A DNA stretch of 64,000 nt from Micrococcales bacterium (GTDB lineage: Bacteria > Actinomycetota > Actinomycetes > Actinomycetales > Dermatophilaceae), in the NCBI GenBank assembly GCA_021287075.1, contig JAJTBD010000022.1, positions 1 through 64,000 of the forward strand. The letters run 5' to 3'. Positions 17,491-26,239 of this stretch are shown piece after piece. The notes under the pieces were generated by a model. The model was not told where the DNA came from and did not search any database. It worked only from the letters and a program-made list of their open reading frames with translations. The position numbers and the translations under genes were made by a program. The first letter of the stretch is position 1. Every line of letters starts with the position of its first letter.

Positions 17491-18432
17491 GGCCGATCCG
17501 CCGCGCTGGGCGCCCGAGCGCGCACGCACGGCGAACCAGGCGCAGCCGATGACGGCGAGCGCCGCGATGCCGATGGTCGGGTCGAGGCGCTCGCCAAGCA
17601 CGATCGCGGCCCACGTGAGCGAGAGGAGCGGCTGGACCAGCTGCACCTGGCTCACGTGGGCCATCGGCCCGATCGCGAGCCCGCGGTACCACGCGAAGAA
17701 GCCGAGGAACATGCTGATCACCGACAGATAGGCGAATGCCGCCCACGACGTCGCCGCCGCGTGCGGCGGGTGGGCGACCAGGGACACCAGCGTCAGCGGG
17801 GCGAGGACGGGCAGGGAGAGGACCAGCCCCCAGCAGATCGTCTGCCACGAGCCGAGGCTGCGCGAGAGCAGCCCGCCCTCGGTGTAGCCGATGGCACAGG
17901 TCACCACGGCGGCGAGCAGCCACAGGTCGGCGGCGCCCAGGTGCCCCAGGCCCCCGGAGGTGCGGGCCACGAAGGCGGTGACCACGGCCGCACCGAGCAG
18001 GGCACAGGCCCAGAAGCGCGGCCCCACGTGCTCACGGGTGCGCACGACGGTGAATGCAGCAGTGACCGCCGGCAGCAGCCCGACCACGACGGCCGCGTGG
18101 CTGGCCGGCACCTCGCGCAGCGCGAGCGAGGTGAAGAGCGGGAAGCCCAGCACGACGCCGCCGGCGACGCAGAGCAGCCGCAGCCACTCGGTGCGAGTGG
18201 GCCGGCGCGACCGGGTCGCCAGCAGGAGCAGGGCTGCGAGCGTGCCGGCGATGACGGCCCGGCCGCCCGTCACGAGCAGCGGCTCGAGATCGCGCACGGC
18301 GACCCGGGTGAAGGGCACCGTGAAGGAGAAGGCGAGGACGCCGAGCGACCCCCACAGCAGGCCGGCGTGCGGGTGGGCAGGCCTCGAAAGCGGCGTCGAA
18401 AGTGAGGCGATAGCGCTATCGTTGTGCTTCAT
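17350..18432 (-). CDS. EamA/DMT-family permease
   Basis: A 360-residue membrane protein with two EamA repeats, about 10 helices, of the drug/metabolite transporter superfamily; members export amino acids or other metabolites. The last about 47 residues, after the tenth helix, are hydrophilic and encoded antisense to the end of ohyA, so they may be non-functional read-through. The ATG overlaps the ATG of the divergent MocR gene by 2 bp (CATG). A -10-like TATCGT lies 5 nt upstream on the minus strand. MocR proteins often control adjacent EamA exporters. Confidence 0.85.
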   Translation of the reverse strand: MKHNDSAIASLSTPLSRPAHPHAGLLWGSLGVLAFSFTVPFTRVAVRDLEPLLVTGGRAVIAGTLAALLLLATRSRRPTRTEWLRLLCVAGGVVLGFPLFTSLALREVPASHAAVVVGLLPAVTAAFTVVRTREHVGPRFWACALLGAAVVTAFVARTSGGLGHLGAADLWLLAAVVTCAIGYTEGGLLSRSLGSWQTICWGLVLSLPVLAPLTLVSLVAHPPHAAATSWAAFAYLSVISMFLGFFAWYRGLAIGPMAHVSQVQLVQPLLSLTWAAIVLGERLDPTIGIAALAVIGCAWFAVRARSGAQRGGSASEQTGLAQEPSDLGAVDAPHEPLAQGRRDGERELLAVAEPRTCGEQ

Positions 18433-18445
18433 GAGCAACGATAGC
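18408..18445. promoter_or_regulatory. Operator and divergent promoters across overlapping start codons
   Basis: Perfect 14-bp palindrome CGATAGCGCTATCG (18408-18421), then the inverted repeat GCTATCGTTG-11 nt-CAACGATAGC (18415-18445) centred on the shared CATG. TATCGT serves as -10 in both directions: 18418-18423 for MocR (7 nt to ATG) and 18438-18443 for EamA (5 nt to ATG). A repressor bound here would block both genes. Confidence 0.75.
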
Positions 18446-19840
18446 AGCGTGGAGCGGGTCAGCACACACCTCCGCACTCTGGCGTCGACCCTCGCCGCCG
18501 GGACGCGCCTGCCCTCGACCCGGTCCCTCTCCGCCGACCTCGGGGTCGGGCCCGTGACGGTCCAGCGCGCCGTGGCCCTCCTCGTGGCGGAGGGCCTGGT
18601 CGAGACCCGGCCCGGCACAGGCAATTTCGTCACCGGCAGCGCCCGACGCGCCACCCCCCGCGATGTCGCCTGGCAGGCGGAGGCCCTCGGCCTGACCCGT
18701 CCGAGGGTCGTCGACACCACCGCCTCGGGGGTCCGCGCGCCCGGCGCCGATGTCATCCCGCTGCACTGGGGCTATCCGCTGCCCGAGCTCCAGCCCGAGG
18801 GGCTCGTGCGCACCGCGCTCTCGCGGGCCGTGCGCCACCCCGACGCCCTGATGCCCGCACCCAGCAGCGGCCACCCGCTGCTGCGTCAGCTGCTGGCCGG
18901 CGAACTCAGCGCCCGCACGCCGGAGTGCGATGTCACGGCTGATGACGTGCTCATCACCTCGGGCGCCCAGTCGGCGCTCGTCGCCGCCTTCCGCGGCCTG
19001 GCCAGCCCCGGCGACACCGTCGTGATGGAGACCCCCACCTTCTGGGGCGCGATCGCCGCGGCCACCGAGGCCGGGCTCCAGATCGTGCCGGTGGCGAGCG
19101 GGCCCCGCGGACTGGACCCCGAGGCGCTCGACCGGGCGATGCGCACCCACGGCGCGCGCCTGGTCTATGCGCAGCCCACGTGGGCCAATCCCACTGCCAC
19201 AGTGTGGGACCCGACCACCCGCTCGGCGGTGCTGGGCCTGCTCGAGGAGCACGCGGCATTCCTCATCGAGGACGACTGGGCCCGCGACCTCAGCCTCGGC
19301 GACGACCATCCCCTCCCCCTGGTCTGCCGCGACCCCCACGGACATGTGGTCTATGTGCGCTCCTATACCAAGGGCATGTCGCCCTCGATCCGGGCGGCGG
19401 GCCTGGTCGCACGGGGGCCGGCGATGCAGCGCATCCGCGGAAGCCGTTGGGCGGCAGACCTCTACGTCTCGACGGTGCTCCAGCTCGCCGCCGCCGAGAT
19501 CCTCGGCAGCCCAGGGTGGCGTCGTCATGTGGGCGGGCTCGGCCGACAGCTGTCGGTCCGCCGAGACGCACTGATGACCGCCATCTCCCGGCACGCACCC
19601 TCGGCAGAGCTGACGTCCGTGCCGCAGGGCGGGCTCTCCCTCTGGCTCCGGCTGCCCGAGGGCGCCGACCCCGCGACCGTCGCCGCCCGCTGCCTCCAGG
19701 ACGGGGTGGCCATCTCCCCCGGCGACGAGTGGTTCCCCGGCGAGCCCTCCGGCCCCTTCGTCCGGCTCGGCTATGCCGCGGCCCCGACGGAGCAGTTCGA
19801 GACGGCAGCGCGCACGATCGGGCGGCACCTCCCGCGCTGA
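18431..19840 (+). CDS. MocR-type GntR/aminotransferase regulator
   Basis: A 469-residue fusion. The GntR winged helix (about 5-70) contains RLPSTRSLSADLGVGPVTVQRAV. It is followed by a fold-type I aminotransferase domain with LIEDDWARDLSL (cofactor Asp) and SYTKGMSPSIRAAGL, with the presumed PLP-binding Lys. Such proteins sense PLP or an amino acid and regulate a neighbour. The frame extends upstream only as overlap with EamA. The leaderless start at ATG 18431 fits the -10 at 18418. It probably represses itself and the divergent EamA exporter. Confidence 0.9.
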   Translation: MSNDSSVERVSTHLRTLASTLAAGTRLPSTRSLSADLGVGPVTVQRAVALLVAEGLVETRPGTGNFVTGSARRATPRDVAWQAEALGLTRPRVVDTTASGVRAPGADVIPLHWGYPLPELQPEGLVRTALSRAVRHPDALMPAPSSGHPLLRQLLAGELSARTPECDVTADDVLITSGAQSALVAAFRGLASPGDTVVMETPTFWGAIAAATEAGLQIVPVASGPRGLDPEALDRAMRTHGARLVYAQPTWANPTATVWDPTTRSAVLGLLEEHAAFLIEDDWARDLSLGDDHPLPLVCRDPHGHVVYVRSYTKGMSPSIRAAGLVARGPAMQRIRGSRWAADLYVSTVLQLAAAEILGSPGWRRHVGGLGRQLSVRRDALMTAISRHAPSAELTSVPQGGLSLWLRLPEGADPATVAARCLQDGVAISPGDEWFPGEPSGPFVRLGYAAAPTEQFETAARTIGRHLPR

Positions 19841-19884
19841 CCGGGAGTGGGGAACGCACGCTACCGACAGGTAATCAGGAGGTG

Positions 19885-19897
19885 TAGCGTCACGCCC
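19885..19897 (+). promoter_or_regulatory. Leaderless -10 box of the GMC operon
   Basis: TAGCGT at 19885-19890 followed by 7 nt and ATG at 19898. It marks ATG 19898 as the original start of the GMC gene even though the frame downstream is broken. Confidence 0.55.
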
Positions 19898-21267
19898 ATG
19901 GGTGACTCAACATCGCCCGCGAGCTCGCCTCCGCCGGGCTGCGCTGCCTCGGCCTCGAGGCCGGCAAGCGCTATGACCGCACGACCTATCCGCGCACCGA
20001 GGTGGACTCCAGCTCCCAGCTCTATTGGGGCGGAGGCGTCGAGCTGACGACCAACGCCGAGCTGGCCATCCTGCGGCCCAAGGTCGTCGGCGGCGGCTCG
20101 ATCGTCAACCAGGCGCTGATGGACCGCTTCGACGACGTGGCCCTCGACGACTTCCGCAGCGCCTCGGGCGTCGACTTCCTCGCCAGCGACGCCCTCGCGC
20201 CCTACTACGAGCGCGCCGAGGGCAACCTGGTCCTCCAGGAGGTGCCCGAGCAGCACCGCAACGGCAACGCCGCGATCTTCGCCGGCGGCTTCGAGCGCAA
20301 TGGCTACCGCTACGCTCCGCTGCGCCGGGCCCAGGCCGACTGTCGCTTCGACGACGGCAACAGCTGCATCGAGTGCCTCGGCGGGTGCCGGGTCGACTCC
20401 AAGCAGTCGACCGCGATCACCGCGCTGCCCATCGCCGAGCAGCACGGCCTGACCCTGCTCGACCAGGTCGAGGTCGACCAGATCGAGGAGCGCGGCGACC
20501 ACGTCGTCGTCCGCGGGCTCGTCGGCCCGCCCGGCCACCAGGGCCGGCGACAGGAGTGGAGCGCCCAGCGGGTCGTGCTCGCCGGCGGCGCGATCGGCAA
20601 CTCCCGCCTCCTGCTCGCGTCGGGCTATGGCGGGCGCCTCCCAGCGCTCGGCCGCAACTTCTTCACCCACCCGCAGTTCATGAACTTCGGCGTCTTCGAC
20701 GAGCCGGTCCACGCCCACCGCGGTCCCCTCCAGAACTACAAGAGTGCCGACCCGGGCTTCCGCCGCCAGGGCTTCAAACTCGAGAACGTCTTCGCCGGCC
20801 CGGCGTCGATCGCGATGCTCATGCCCGGCTACGGCCGCGCGCACATGCGCCGGATGCGCGACTACGACCACTTCGGGTGCGTCGAGGTCTGCGTCCGCGA
20901 CACCAACCCCGGGCGGATTCGCCTGGGGCGCAAGGGGCAGCTCCTCATCGAGAAGCGGATGGATGCGGTCGACCGCCAGCGCCGGCGCGCGGGCGCCGAC
21001 GCGATCCGCAACATCTTCCTGTCGATGGGGGCGCGCGAGGTGATCGAGGGCGATGTCGGCATCGGCCTGCACCTCATGGGCGGGTGCGCGATCGGGACCG
21101 ACCCGACCCGCTCGGTCGTCGGCCCCGACTTCACCCTCCACGGGTCGAGCCGCATCCACGCGGCCGACTCCTCGATCTTCCCCAAAGCACCGGGCATCAA
21201 CCCCGCCCTGACCATCGCCGCCCTCTCACTGAAGGCGTCGGAGTCGATCCTGGAGGCCGCGCGATGA
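19898..21267 (+). pseudogene. GMC oxidoreductase, N-terminus deleted and out of frame
   Basis: A glucose-methanol-choline oxidoreductase (FAD-dependent alcohol dehydrogenase or oxidase) lacking its first about 20 residues. Homologous sequence starts at about 19909 with NIARELASAGLRCLGLEAGK. The usual GxGxxG FAD loop just before it is missing, an in-frame stop is at 19903-19905, and the ATG at 19898 is in another frame. The rest is intact: CIECLGGC cysteine segment, GGGSIVNQALMDRF, and the C-terminal SSRIHAADSSIFPKAPGINP. A GTG at 20002 could restart translation but would lack FAD binding. Either decayed, or a local assembly or sequencing error. Confidence 0.75.
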
Positions 21268-21737
21268 GCACCGACTCTCAGACCCCATCCGGTATGCCGC
21301 GTGCCGGCCTCCCAGCCGAGGCTCCCGTCGGCCTCACCCCGGCCCAGCAGCGCGGGCTGCTGCGACTCGGCGATGTCGTCATCCCCGGCGACGGCGACCT
21401 GCCCAGCTTCAGCGAGTCCGGCTGCGCTGACGGCATCGACCGGATGCTGCCCTATATGTATGAGGCCGACCGCTCCAGCCTGCTGACCCTGCTGGAGGCC
21501 TGCGCCCGGCTGCCGAGACCCGCGATCCGGCGCATCGTCGCGATCGCTGCGGCGGCCGACCGCTTCCCCGAGCCCGCCGCCGGCGTCTTCCGGCTGGCCA
21601 ACATCGGCATCAAAGGCGTTGTGCAGAGCCTGTACTGGTCGGACATCGGCACCGGAGGCGTGCACCTGGTGATCGGCCACGACGCGACCATCAACGAGGC
21701 GGCATACGAGGCCGCACTGAAGGAGACCGAGCGATGA
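21264..21737 (+). CDS. Small DUF5987-like partner of GMC oxidoreductase
   Basis: A 157-residue soluble protein whose ATG overlaps the GMC stop (ATGA) and whose stop overlaps the aldehyde dehydrogenase start (ATGA), so the three genes were a tightly coupled operon. It contains QQRGLLRLGDVVIPGDGDLPSFSESG and ends NEAAYEAALKETER. The pattern resembles small subunits that accompany GMC dehydrogenases (gluconate dehydrogenase subunit 3 type or DUF5987), which may help folding or export. No Tat signal is visible. I recognise the association rather than a function. Confidence 0.65.
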   Translation: MSTDSQTPSGMPRAGLPAEAPVGLTPAQQRGLLRLGDVVIPGDGDLPSFSESGCADGIDRMLPYMYEADRSSLLTLLEACARLPRPAIRRIVAIAAAADRFPEPAAGVFRLANIGIKGVVQSLYWSDIGTGGVHLVIGHDATINEAAYEAALKETER

Positions 21738-23228
21738 GCGAGCCCCGCGGCATCACCGTCGAGGGAGCAGTCGAGCGGGCGCGGGCCGGGGCACTGAGCC
21801 TCGCCGCGCTGGACGTGCCCGGCCGGGTCGGACACCTGGCCCGGCTGCGCGCGGCGATCCTGTCCCGGCAGGAGGAGATCGTCGACCGCGTCGTGGCCGA
21901 GACCCGCAAGTCGCGCGCCGACATCCTGATGTCGGAGATCTTCGGCGCGCTCGACGCGATCGCGTGGCTGGAGGCCAACGCCGCCAAGGCGCTCGCCGAC
22001 GAGAAGGTCCCCACGCCCATCACGCTCATGGGCAAGAAGTCGCGCATCTGGTACCGCCCGCGCGGTGTCATCCTGGTCATCTCCCCGTGGAACTGCCCCT
22101 TCTACCAGGCGATCGTCCCCATCGCGTTCGCCCTGGCTGCGGGCAATGCCGTGGTCTACAAGCCGAGCGAGCACACGCCCCTCGAGGGGCTGGTCGAGTC
22201 GCTGCTGGAGCAGGCCGCGATCGCGCCCAACTGGGTGCAGGTCGTCCAGGGCGACGGTGCCGTCGGCGAGCAGCTGATCGCCCAGCGGCCCGACCAGGTG
22301 ATGTTCACCGGCTCCACGCGCACTGGCCGCCGCATCGGCGCCCAGGCCGGCGAGCTGCTCATCCCGGTCGAGCTCGAGCTCAGCGGCAAGGACCCGATGA
22401 TCGTCTTCGAGGACGTCGACCTCGAGCGCACCGCCGCCGGCGCGGCATTCGGCGCACTCACTGCCCTCGGCCAGTCCTGCACCAGTGTCGAGCGGCTCTA
22501 TGTGCACGAGTCCGTCCACGACGCCTTCGTCGCCGCGCTGGTCGCGGAGGTCTCGCGGCTGACGCAGGCCGAGACCGGCGACGCCGACAACGACCTCGGC
22601 GCGATGACGACCGACTTCCAGGTCGAGGTCGTGGCCCGCCACGTCGCCGACGCCAAGGAGCGGGGCGGGCGCTTCCACACCGGCCGAGGGATGGGACGGC
22701 CGCAACAGGATCATCCCGCCCATGGTCGTGACCGGCCTGCCCGACGAGGCGCTCATGGTCACCGAGGAGACCTTCGGCCCGGTCATCCCCGTGCTGTCCT
22801 TCCGTGACGAGACGGAGGTGCTGCGGCGCGCCAACGCCAGCCCCTTCGGCCTGACCGCCAGCGTGTGGAGCCACGACCTCGAGCGTGCCGAGCGGGTCGC
22901 CCGGCAGCTGCGCTGCGGCGGCGTCGCGATCAACAACGTCATGGCGACCGAGGCGACGCCGGCCCTGCCCTTCGGCGGCGTCGGCGAGTCCGGCGTCGGA
23001 CGGTGGAGGGGCGCGGCCGGTCTGCGCGGCTTCTGCAACGCGACGTCGGTGGTGATCGACAAGGACGGCACCAAGAAGGAGCCGAACTGGTACCCCTACA
23101 CCGCGCGCAAGTACCGCCAGTTCAGTGAGATGACGACCGCGCTGTTCACCGACTCCCCCGCCCGCCTGGCCCGGTTCGCCGCGCTCGGCACGCGCCTGGA
23201 GCGCTACAGCCAGAAGGCAAAGCGCTAG
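21734..23228 (+). pseudogene. Aldehyde dehydrogenase, single-base frameshift
   Basis: NAD(P)-dependent aldehyde dehydrogenase of the succinate-semialdehyde/fatty-aldehyde type. The first part runs in frame from ATG 21734 to about 22685 and includes ISPWNCPFYQA, the catalytic Glu in ELELSGKDPM and Cys in ALGQSCTSVERLY. The second part continues in another frame from about 22690 with WDGRNRIIPPMVVTGL to the end at 23228. One extra base (or two missing) around 22680-22694 explains it. Repaired length would be about 497 residues. It would oxidise the aldehyde made by the GMC enzyme. Decay or sequencing error. Confidence 0.8.
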
Positions 23229-23232
23229 ACGA

Positions 23233-23243
23233 GGTATGCCGCG
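23233..23243 (+). repeat. GGTATGCCGCG copy between convergent genes
   Basis: Exact 11-mer in the 43-nt gap between the aldehyde dehydrogenase and thioesterase 3' ends; followed by GCGCTCACCCGCGC, which could pair weakly. Confidence 0.6.
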
Positions 23244-23271
23244 CGCTCACCCGCGCGTGCCAGCGTCGGGC

Positions 23272-24105
23272 TCAGCCGAAGACGGCGATCGTCTGGCGGC
23301 TGATGGCCGCCGGTGTGCCGTCGGCACGCCACAGCACGGCGTGGGTGTGGGCGTATCCGTCCCGCGCGGTGTCGGTCGTGACGTCATAGGCCCAGAAGGC
23401 GTCGGGTGCGATGCCCTCGAGCTCGTCGATGACCTCCAGGGTCCAGGTCAGGCTGCTCGCCGGTGCAGGACGGTCGAGCATCTGGATCACCGCCGGCGGC
23501 CACGCGTCGGCCAGGGCGACCAGGTGCTCCTCACCGAAGTGCGCGGGAGGGGCGTCCAGCCGCATCCAGCCCGAGATCCCCGATGTCTGCGCGCTGCTGA
23601 ACGGCAGGGCGCCGGCGACCTGACGGAGGTCGACGTGGGCGAAGAAGTCGGGGGTACGACCGGGGATGAAGGGCAGGCGGGGCACCGTGCCGGGCCCGGG
23701 GAGCTGCGGCATCGGGTGCTCGGGCGCCATCGCCAGGGCGGAGTCGCGGTGGGCACCAAAACTGGCGAGCGCGGCGCCGGCCACCTCCCCGTCCTGGCGC
23801 AGCAGGGCCTGGCCCTGGGTGACATTCTTGCCGGCCCGCAGCACCACGGCCTCGACCTCGGCCTGGCCCGGGGCGACCGGGCCGACAAAGGAGACGGTGA
23901 GGGAGCGAAGCGGCTGACGCGGCATACCCTCTCGTGCCTCGCGCTCGACCTGGCCACGGATCGCGGCGAGCAGGAGCGCCCCCACGAGGCCCCCATAGGT
24001 GGCCCGCCCCTGTCCCCAGCCCTCGGCGACCACCACGGACCCGCCACCATGGGCGGAGTCGAGCATCTCCTGGAGGGTGGGCTGGGGCCCGGCGGCATCG
24101 GTCAT
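23272..24105 (-). CDS. Acyl-CoA thioesterase family protein (double hotdog)
   Basis: A 277-residue protein of the TesB-like double-hotdog thioesterase family, which hydrolyses acyl-CoA. The N-terminal hotdog includes GQGRATYGGLVGALLLAAI and SLTVSFVGPVAPGQAEVEA; the second hotdog includes SLTWTLEVIDELEG and DGYAHTHAVLWRADG. Such proteins are common in actinobacteria and their chain-length preference is not predictable here. The ATG lies 7 nt after TAGCGT (minus strand, 24113-24118), so it is probably leaderless. Confidence 0.82.
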   Translation of the reverse strand: MTDAAGPQPTLQEMLDSAHGGGSVVVAEGWGQGRATYGGLVGALLLAAIRGQVEREAREGMPRQPLRSLTVSFVGPVAPGQAEVEAVVLRAGKNVTQGQALLRQDGEVAGAALASFGAHRDSALAMAPEHPMPQLPGPGTVPRLPFIPGRTPDFFAHVDLRQVAGALPFSSAQTSGISGWMRLDAPPAHFGEEHLVALADAWPPAVIQMLDRPAPASSLTWTLEVIDELEGIAPDAFWAYDVTTDTARDGYAHTHAVLWRADGTPAAISRQTIAVFG

Positions 24106-24143
24106 GGCACGAACGCTAGGCGCTGCGCGGGCCGCGCGTCAGC

Positions 24144-24161
24144 CCTGTCCCACAGGACAGG
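24144..24161. repeat. Short palindrome CCTGTCC-CACA-GGACAGG
   Basis: A perfect 7-bp inverted repeat with a 4-nt centre, upstream of the thioesterase promoter. It could be an operator or a hairpin; no regulator is adjacent. Confidence 0.4.
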
Positions 24162-24173
24162 CAGGCGGGTCTC

Positions 24174-24207
24174 GGCCGCGGGGGTGGCCGCGGGGGTGGC
24201 CGCGGGG
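24174..24207. repeat. 12-bp tandem repeat GGCCGCGGGGGT
   Basis: Two full units and a third nearly complete unit in the divergent thioesterase-YqeY gap. No gene is seen in this 167-bp gap. Confidence 0.7.
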
Positions 24208-24272
24208 CACCGAGCCGACACTCGGGATTAACGGGTGGCCGACTACCCGCCGACCGTGGTGGACTCGCAGGC

Positions 24273-24632
24273 ATGACCCAGACCCACCCGATCCGTGCCG
24301 CCCTGCGCGCCGCGATGGCCCGCGCGATGAAGGAGCGTGACCGCGAGGCCCTGGCAGCCTGCCGGACCGCGCTCGCCGCCATCGACAACGCGGAGGCTGC
24401 CCCGGTGGAGACCCTCCCCCCGGCCGGCGCGGTGGAGGGCTCGGCGATCGGTGTGGGTGCCGCGGACCGGGCGCGCCGCGAGCTCTCCGACGAGGAGATG
24501 CGCGCCGTCGTGCAGGGCGAGATCGACGAGCGGCGGGCCGCCATCGAGACCCTCCGCGCCGAGCACGCCGACCGGGCGCGGGTGCTCGAGGGCGAGGCGC
24601 TGGTGCTGGAGGGCCTGCTGCGCAAGAGCTGA
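24273..24632 (+). CDS. GatB/YqeY domain protein
   Basis: A 119-residue YqeY-type helical protein, the domain also found at the end of the amidotransferase subunit GatB, where it binds tRNA. Typical features are the N-terminal RAALRAAMARAMKERDREALAACRTALAAIDNAEA and the LSDEEMRAVVQGEI segment. It is shorter than usual (about 150) but has both helical halves. Monocistronic, followed 113 nt later by the ATP-grasp pair. Role unknown; possibly tRNA-related. Confidence 0.8.
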   Translation: MTQTHPIRAALRAAMARAMKERDREALAACRTALAAIDNAEAAPVETLPPAGAVEGSAIGVGAADRARRELSDEEMRAVVQGEIDERRAAIETLRAEHADRARVLEGEALVLEGLLRKS

Positions 24633-24745
24633 CCGCGGTGCGCCTGACCGGCCGCTGAGCGGGCACGTTAGGGTTGGAGCAGGCCGCCCAGGGTGCGGCC
24701 GGATGCGGATGTCAGGGGACGACCGTGACCACAGGGGGGGTCGGG

Positions 24746-26152
24746 ATGCCAGACGCAGATCCGTCGCTGCACCGGGCAGCGGATCTGGGCCAGCGGCCGG
24801 TCAGGCGGGCCCTGATCGTCGACCCGCTCTCGACCGGACGCGAGCTGGCCCCCGAGTTCCGCCGCCGCGGGTGGCAGACCACCGCCGCGGTGTCCATCCC
24901 GTGGATCGCCGATGCGATCAACCGCGAGGACTTCGACGAGGTCCTCATCGACGAGCCCGGCAGTGACCTGCGCGGCCGGGTGCGCGCGCTGGCCCCCGAC
25001 GCGATCGTGCCCGGGGCGGAGTTCGGGGTGCTCCTCGCCGAGGAGCTCGCCGCCCAGCAGGGCCTGCCGGTCAACATCCCGCTGCCCGACGACCCGCGAC
25101 GCGACAAGTCGGCCATGCTGCACCGGCTGCGCGAGCGGGGCGTGCGGGCCATGGCCGGCGAGCTCGTCCGCACGCCCGAGGAGCTCGAGCGGTGGCTGAC
25201 CGCGTGGGGCCGATACCCGGTCGTGGTGAAGCCCGCACGCAGCGCAGGGTCCGACTCGGTGTCGATCTGCCATGACGCGCCGAGCGCGCACGCGGCATTC
25301 GATGCCGTTGCCGGACAACGCAACTCACTTGGCGTCATCAACGACGGCGCGCTCGTCGAGGAATACCTCTCGGGCCAGCAGTACTACACCAACAGCGTGA
25401 GCATCGACGGCCTCCACCGCGTCCACGAGGTCTGGCGGGTCGACTTCACCGTCGCCGACGGTCGCCCCCTCTATGACCGGGAGGTGCTGCTGGGCAGCGA
25501 CGACAGGCACTTCCAGCCACTCATCGACTACACCGACGAGGTCCTGACCGCGCTCGGTGTGACCGACGGCGCCGCCCACACCGAGATCCGGATGCAGGGC
25601 GAGGAGCCCGTCCTGATCGAGTCCGGCGCACGCCTCGCGGGGGCCAGCGACATGCCCGCGCACCGGGCGGCGACCGGCACAAACCCGGTCGAGCTGCTCG
25701 TCGACCGCTATGCCGACCCGGCGGCCTTCCGCGCGCGGCTGCACGAGCCGCCCCTGCGACGCCGTCATGTCAGCGCCGTCGCCCTCCAGTGCCCGCGGCC
25801 CTCGACGGCGACCGTCGCCGGACTCGATGCCCTGCACGCGCTGCCGACAGCCTTCGGCGGGCCGGCCCTCGAGCTGCGCGCCGGCGCCCGCCTGCGCCCC
25901 ACCGTCGACCTCTATTCCGTGCCGGGGATCCTCTATCTCGTGGGAGCCGACGCCGCGTCGGTCGACCGTGACTATGCCGCGGTGCGGCGGATCGAGGCCG
26001 AGCAGCTCTATCGGCCCATGACCGAGTCAGAGCAGCGCCGATGGGCGCTCGCGCGGCGGGCGCGCTGGATCCGGGTGCGGGTCGTGGCGCTGCCCTCCTG
26101 GACCGCGCGCCGGGTCCGCTCCCGGATCGCCGACCGGCCGTCGCCGACCTGA
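24746..26152 (+). CDS. ATP-grasp ligase-like protein, paralogue 1
   Basis: A 468-residue ATP-grasp enzyme of the amino-acid/peptide ligase type, which couples a carboxylate to an amine using ATP. Visible are an N-terminal Rossmann-like part with ALIVDPLSTGRELAPEFRRRG, the ATP-binding VVVKPARSAGSDSVSIC, LVEEYLSGQQYYTNSVS, and the metal-binding AHTEIRMQGEEPVLIESGAR. The C-terminal 60 residues are Arg-rich. I chose ATG 24746 because an A-G7 run lies 5 nt upstream; GTG 24725 is possible. A close paralogue follows. No peptide-synthesis partner genes are adjacent, so the product is unknown. Confidence 0.8.
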   Translation: MPDADPSLHRAADLGQRPVRRALIVDPLSTGRELAPEFRRRGWQTTAAVSIPWIADAINREDFDEVLIDEPGSDLRGRVRALAPDAIVPGAEFGVLLAEELAAQQGLPVNIPLPDDPRRDKSAMLHRLRERGVRAMAGELVRTPEELERWLTAWGRYPVVVKPARSAGSDSVSICHDAPSAHAAFDAVAGQRNSLGVINDGALVEEYLSGQQYYTNSVSIDGLHRVHEVWRVDFTVADGRPLYDREVLLGSDDRHFQPLIDYTDEVLTALGVTDGAAHTEIRMQGEEPVLIESGARLAGASDMPAHRAATGTNPVELLVDRYADPAAFRARLHEPPLRRRHVSAVALQCPRPSTATVAGLDALHALPTAFGGPALELRAGARLRPTVDLYSVPGILYLVGADAASVDRDYAAVRRIEAEQLYRPMTESEQRRWALARRARWIRVRVVALPSWTARRVRSRIADRPSPT

Positions 26153-26239
26153 GGCCTGCCCCCGGCGCATGTACCCTTTCGGGTGTTCCGGGGGGGTCGG
26201 GCTGCCACCCGCCCCTCCCCAACATCTGAGGAGCCCCGC

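Noticed and set aside
24674..24745. ATG 24674 as start of the first ATP-grasp gene
   Set aside because: No ribosome-binding site and the extra residues (Gly/Cys-rich) have no counterpart in the paralogue; the G-run before ATG 24746 fits better.
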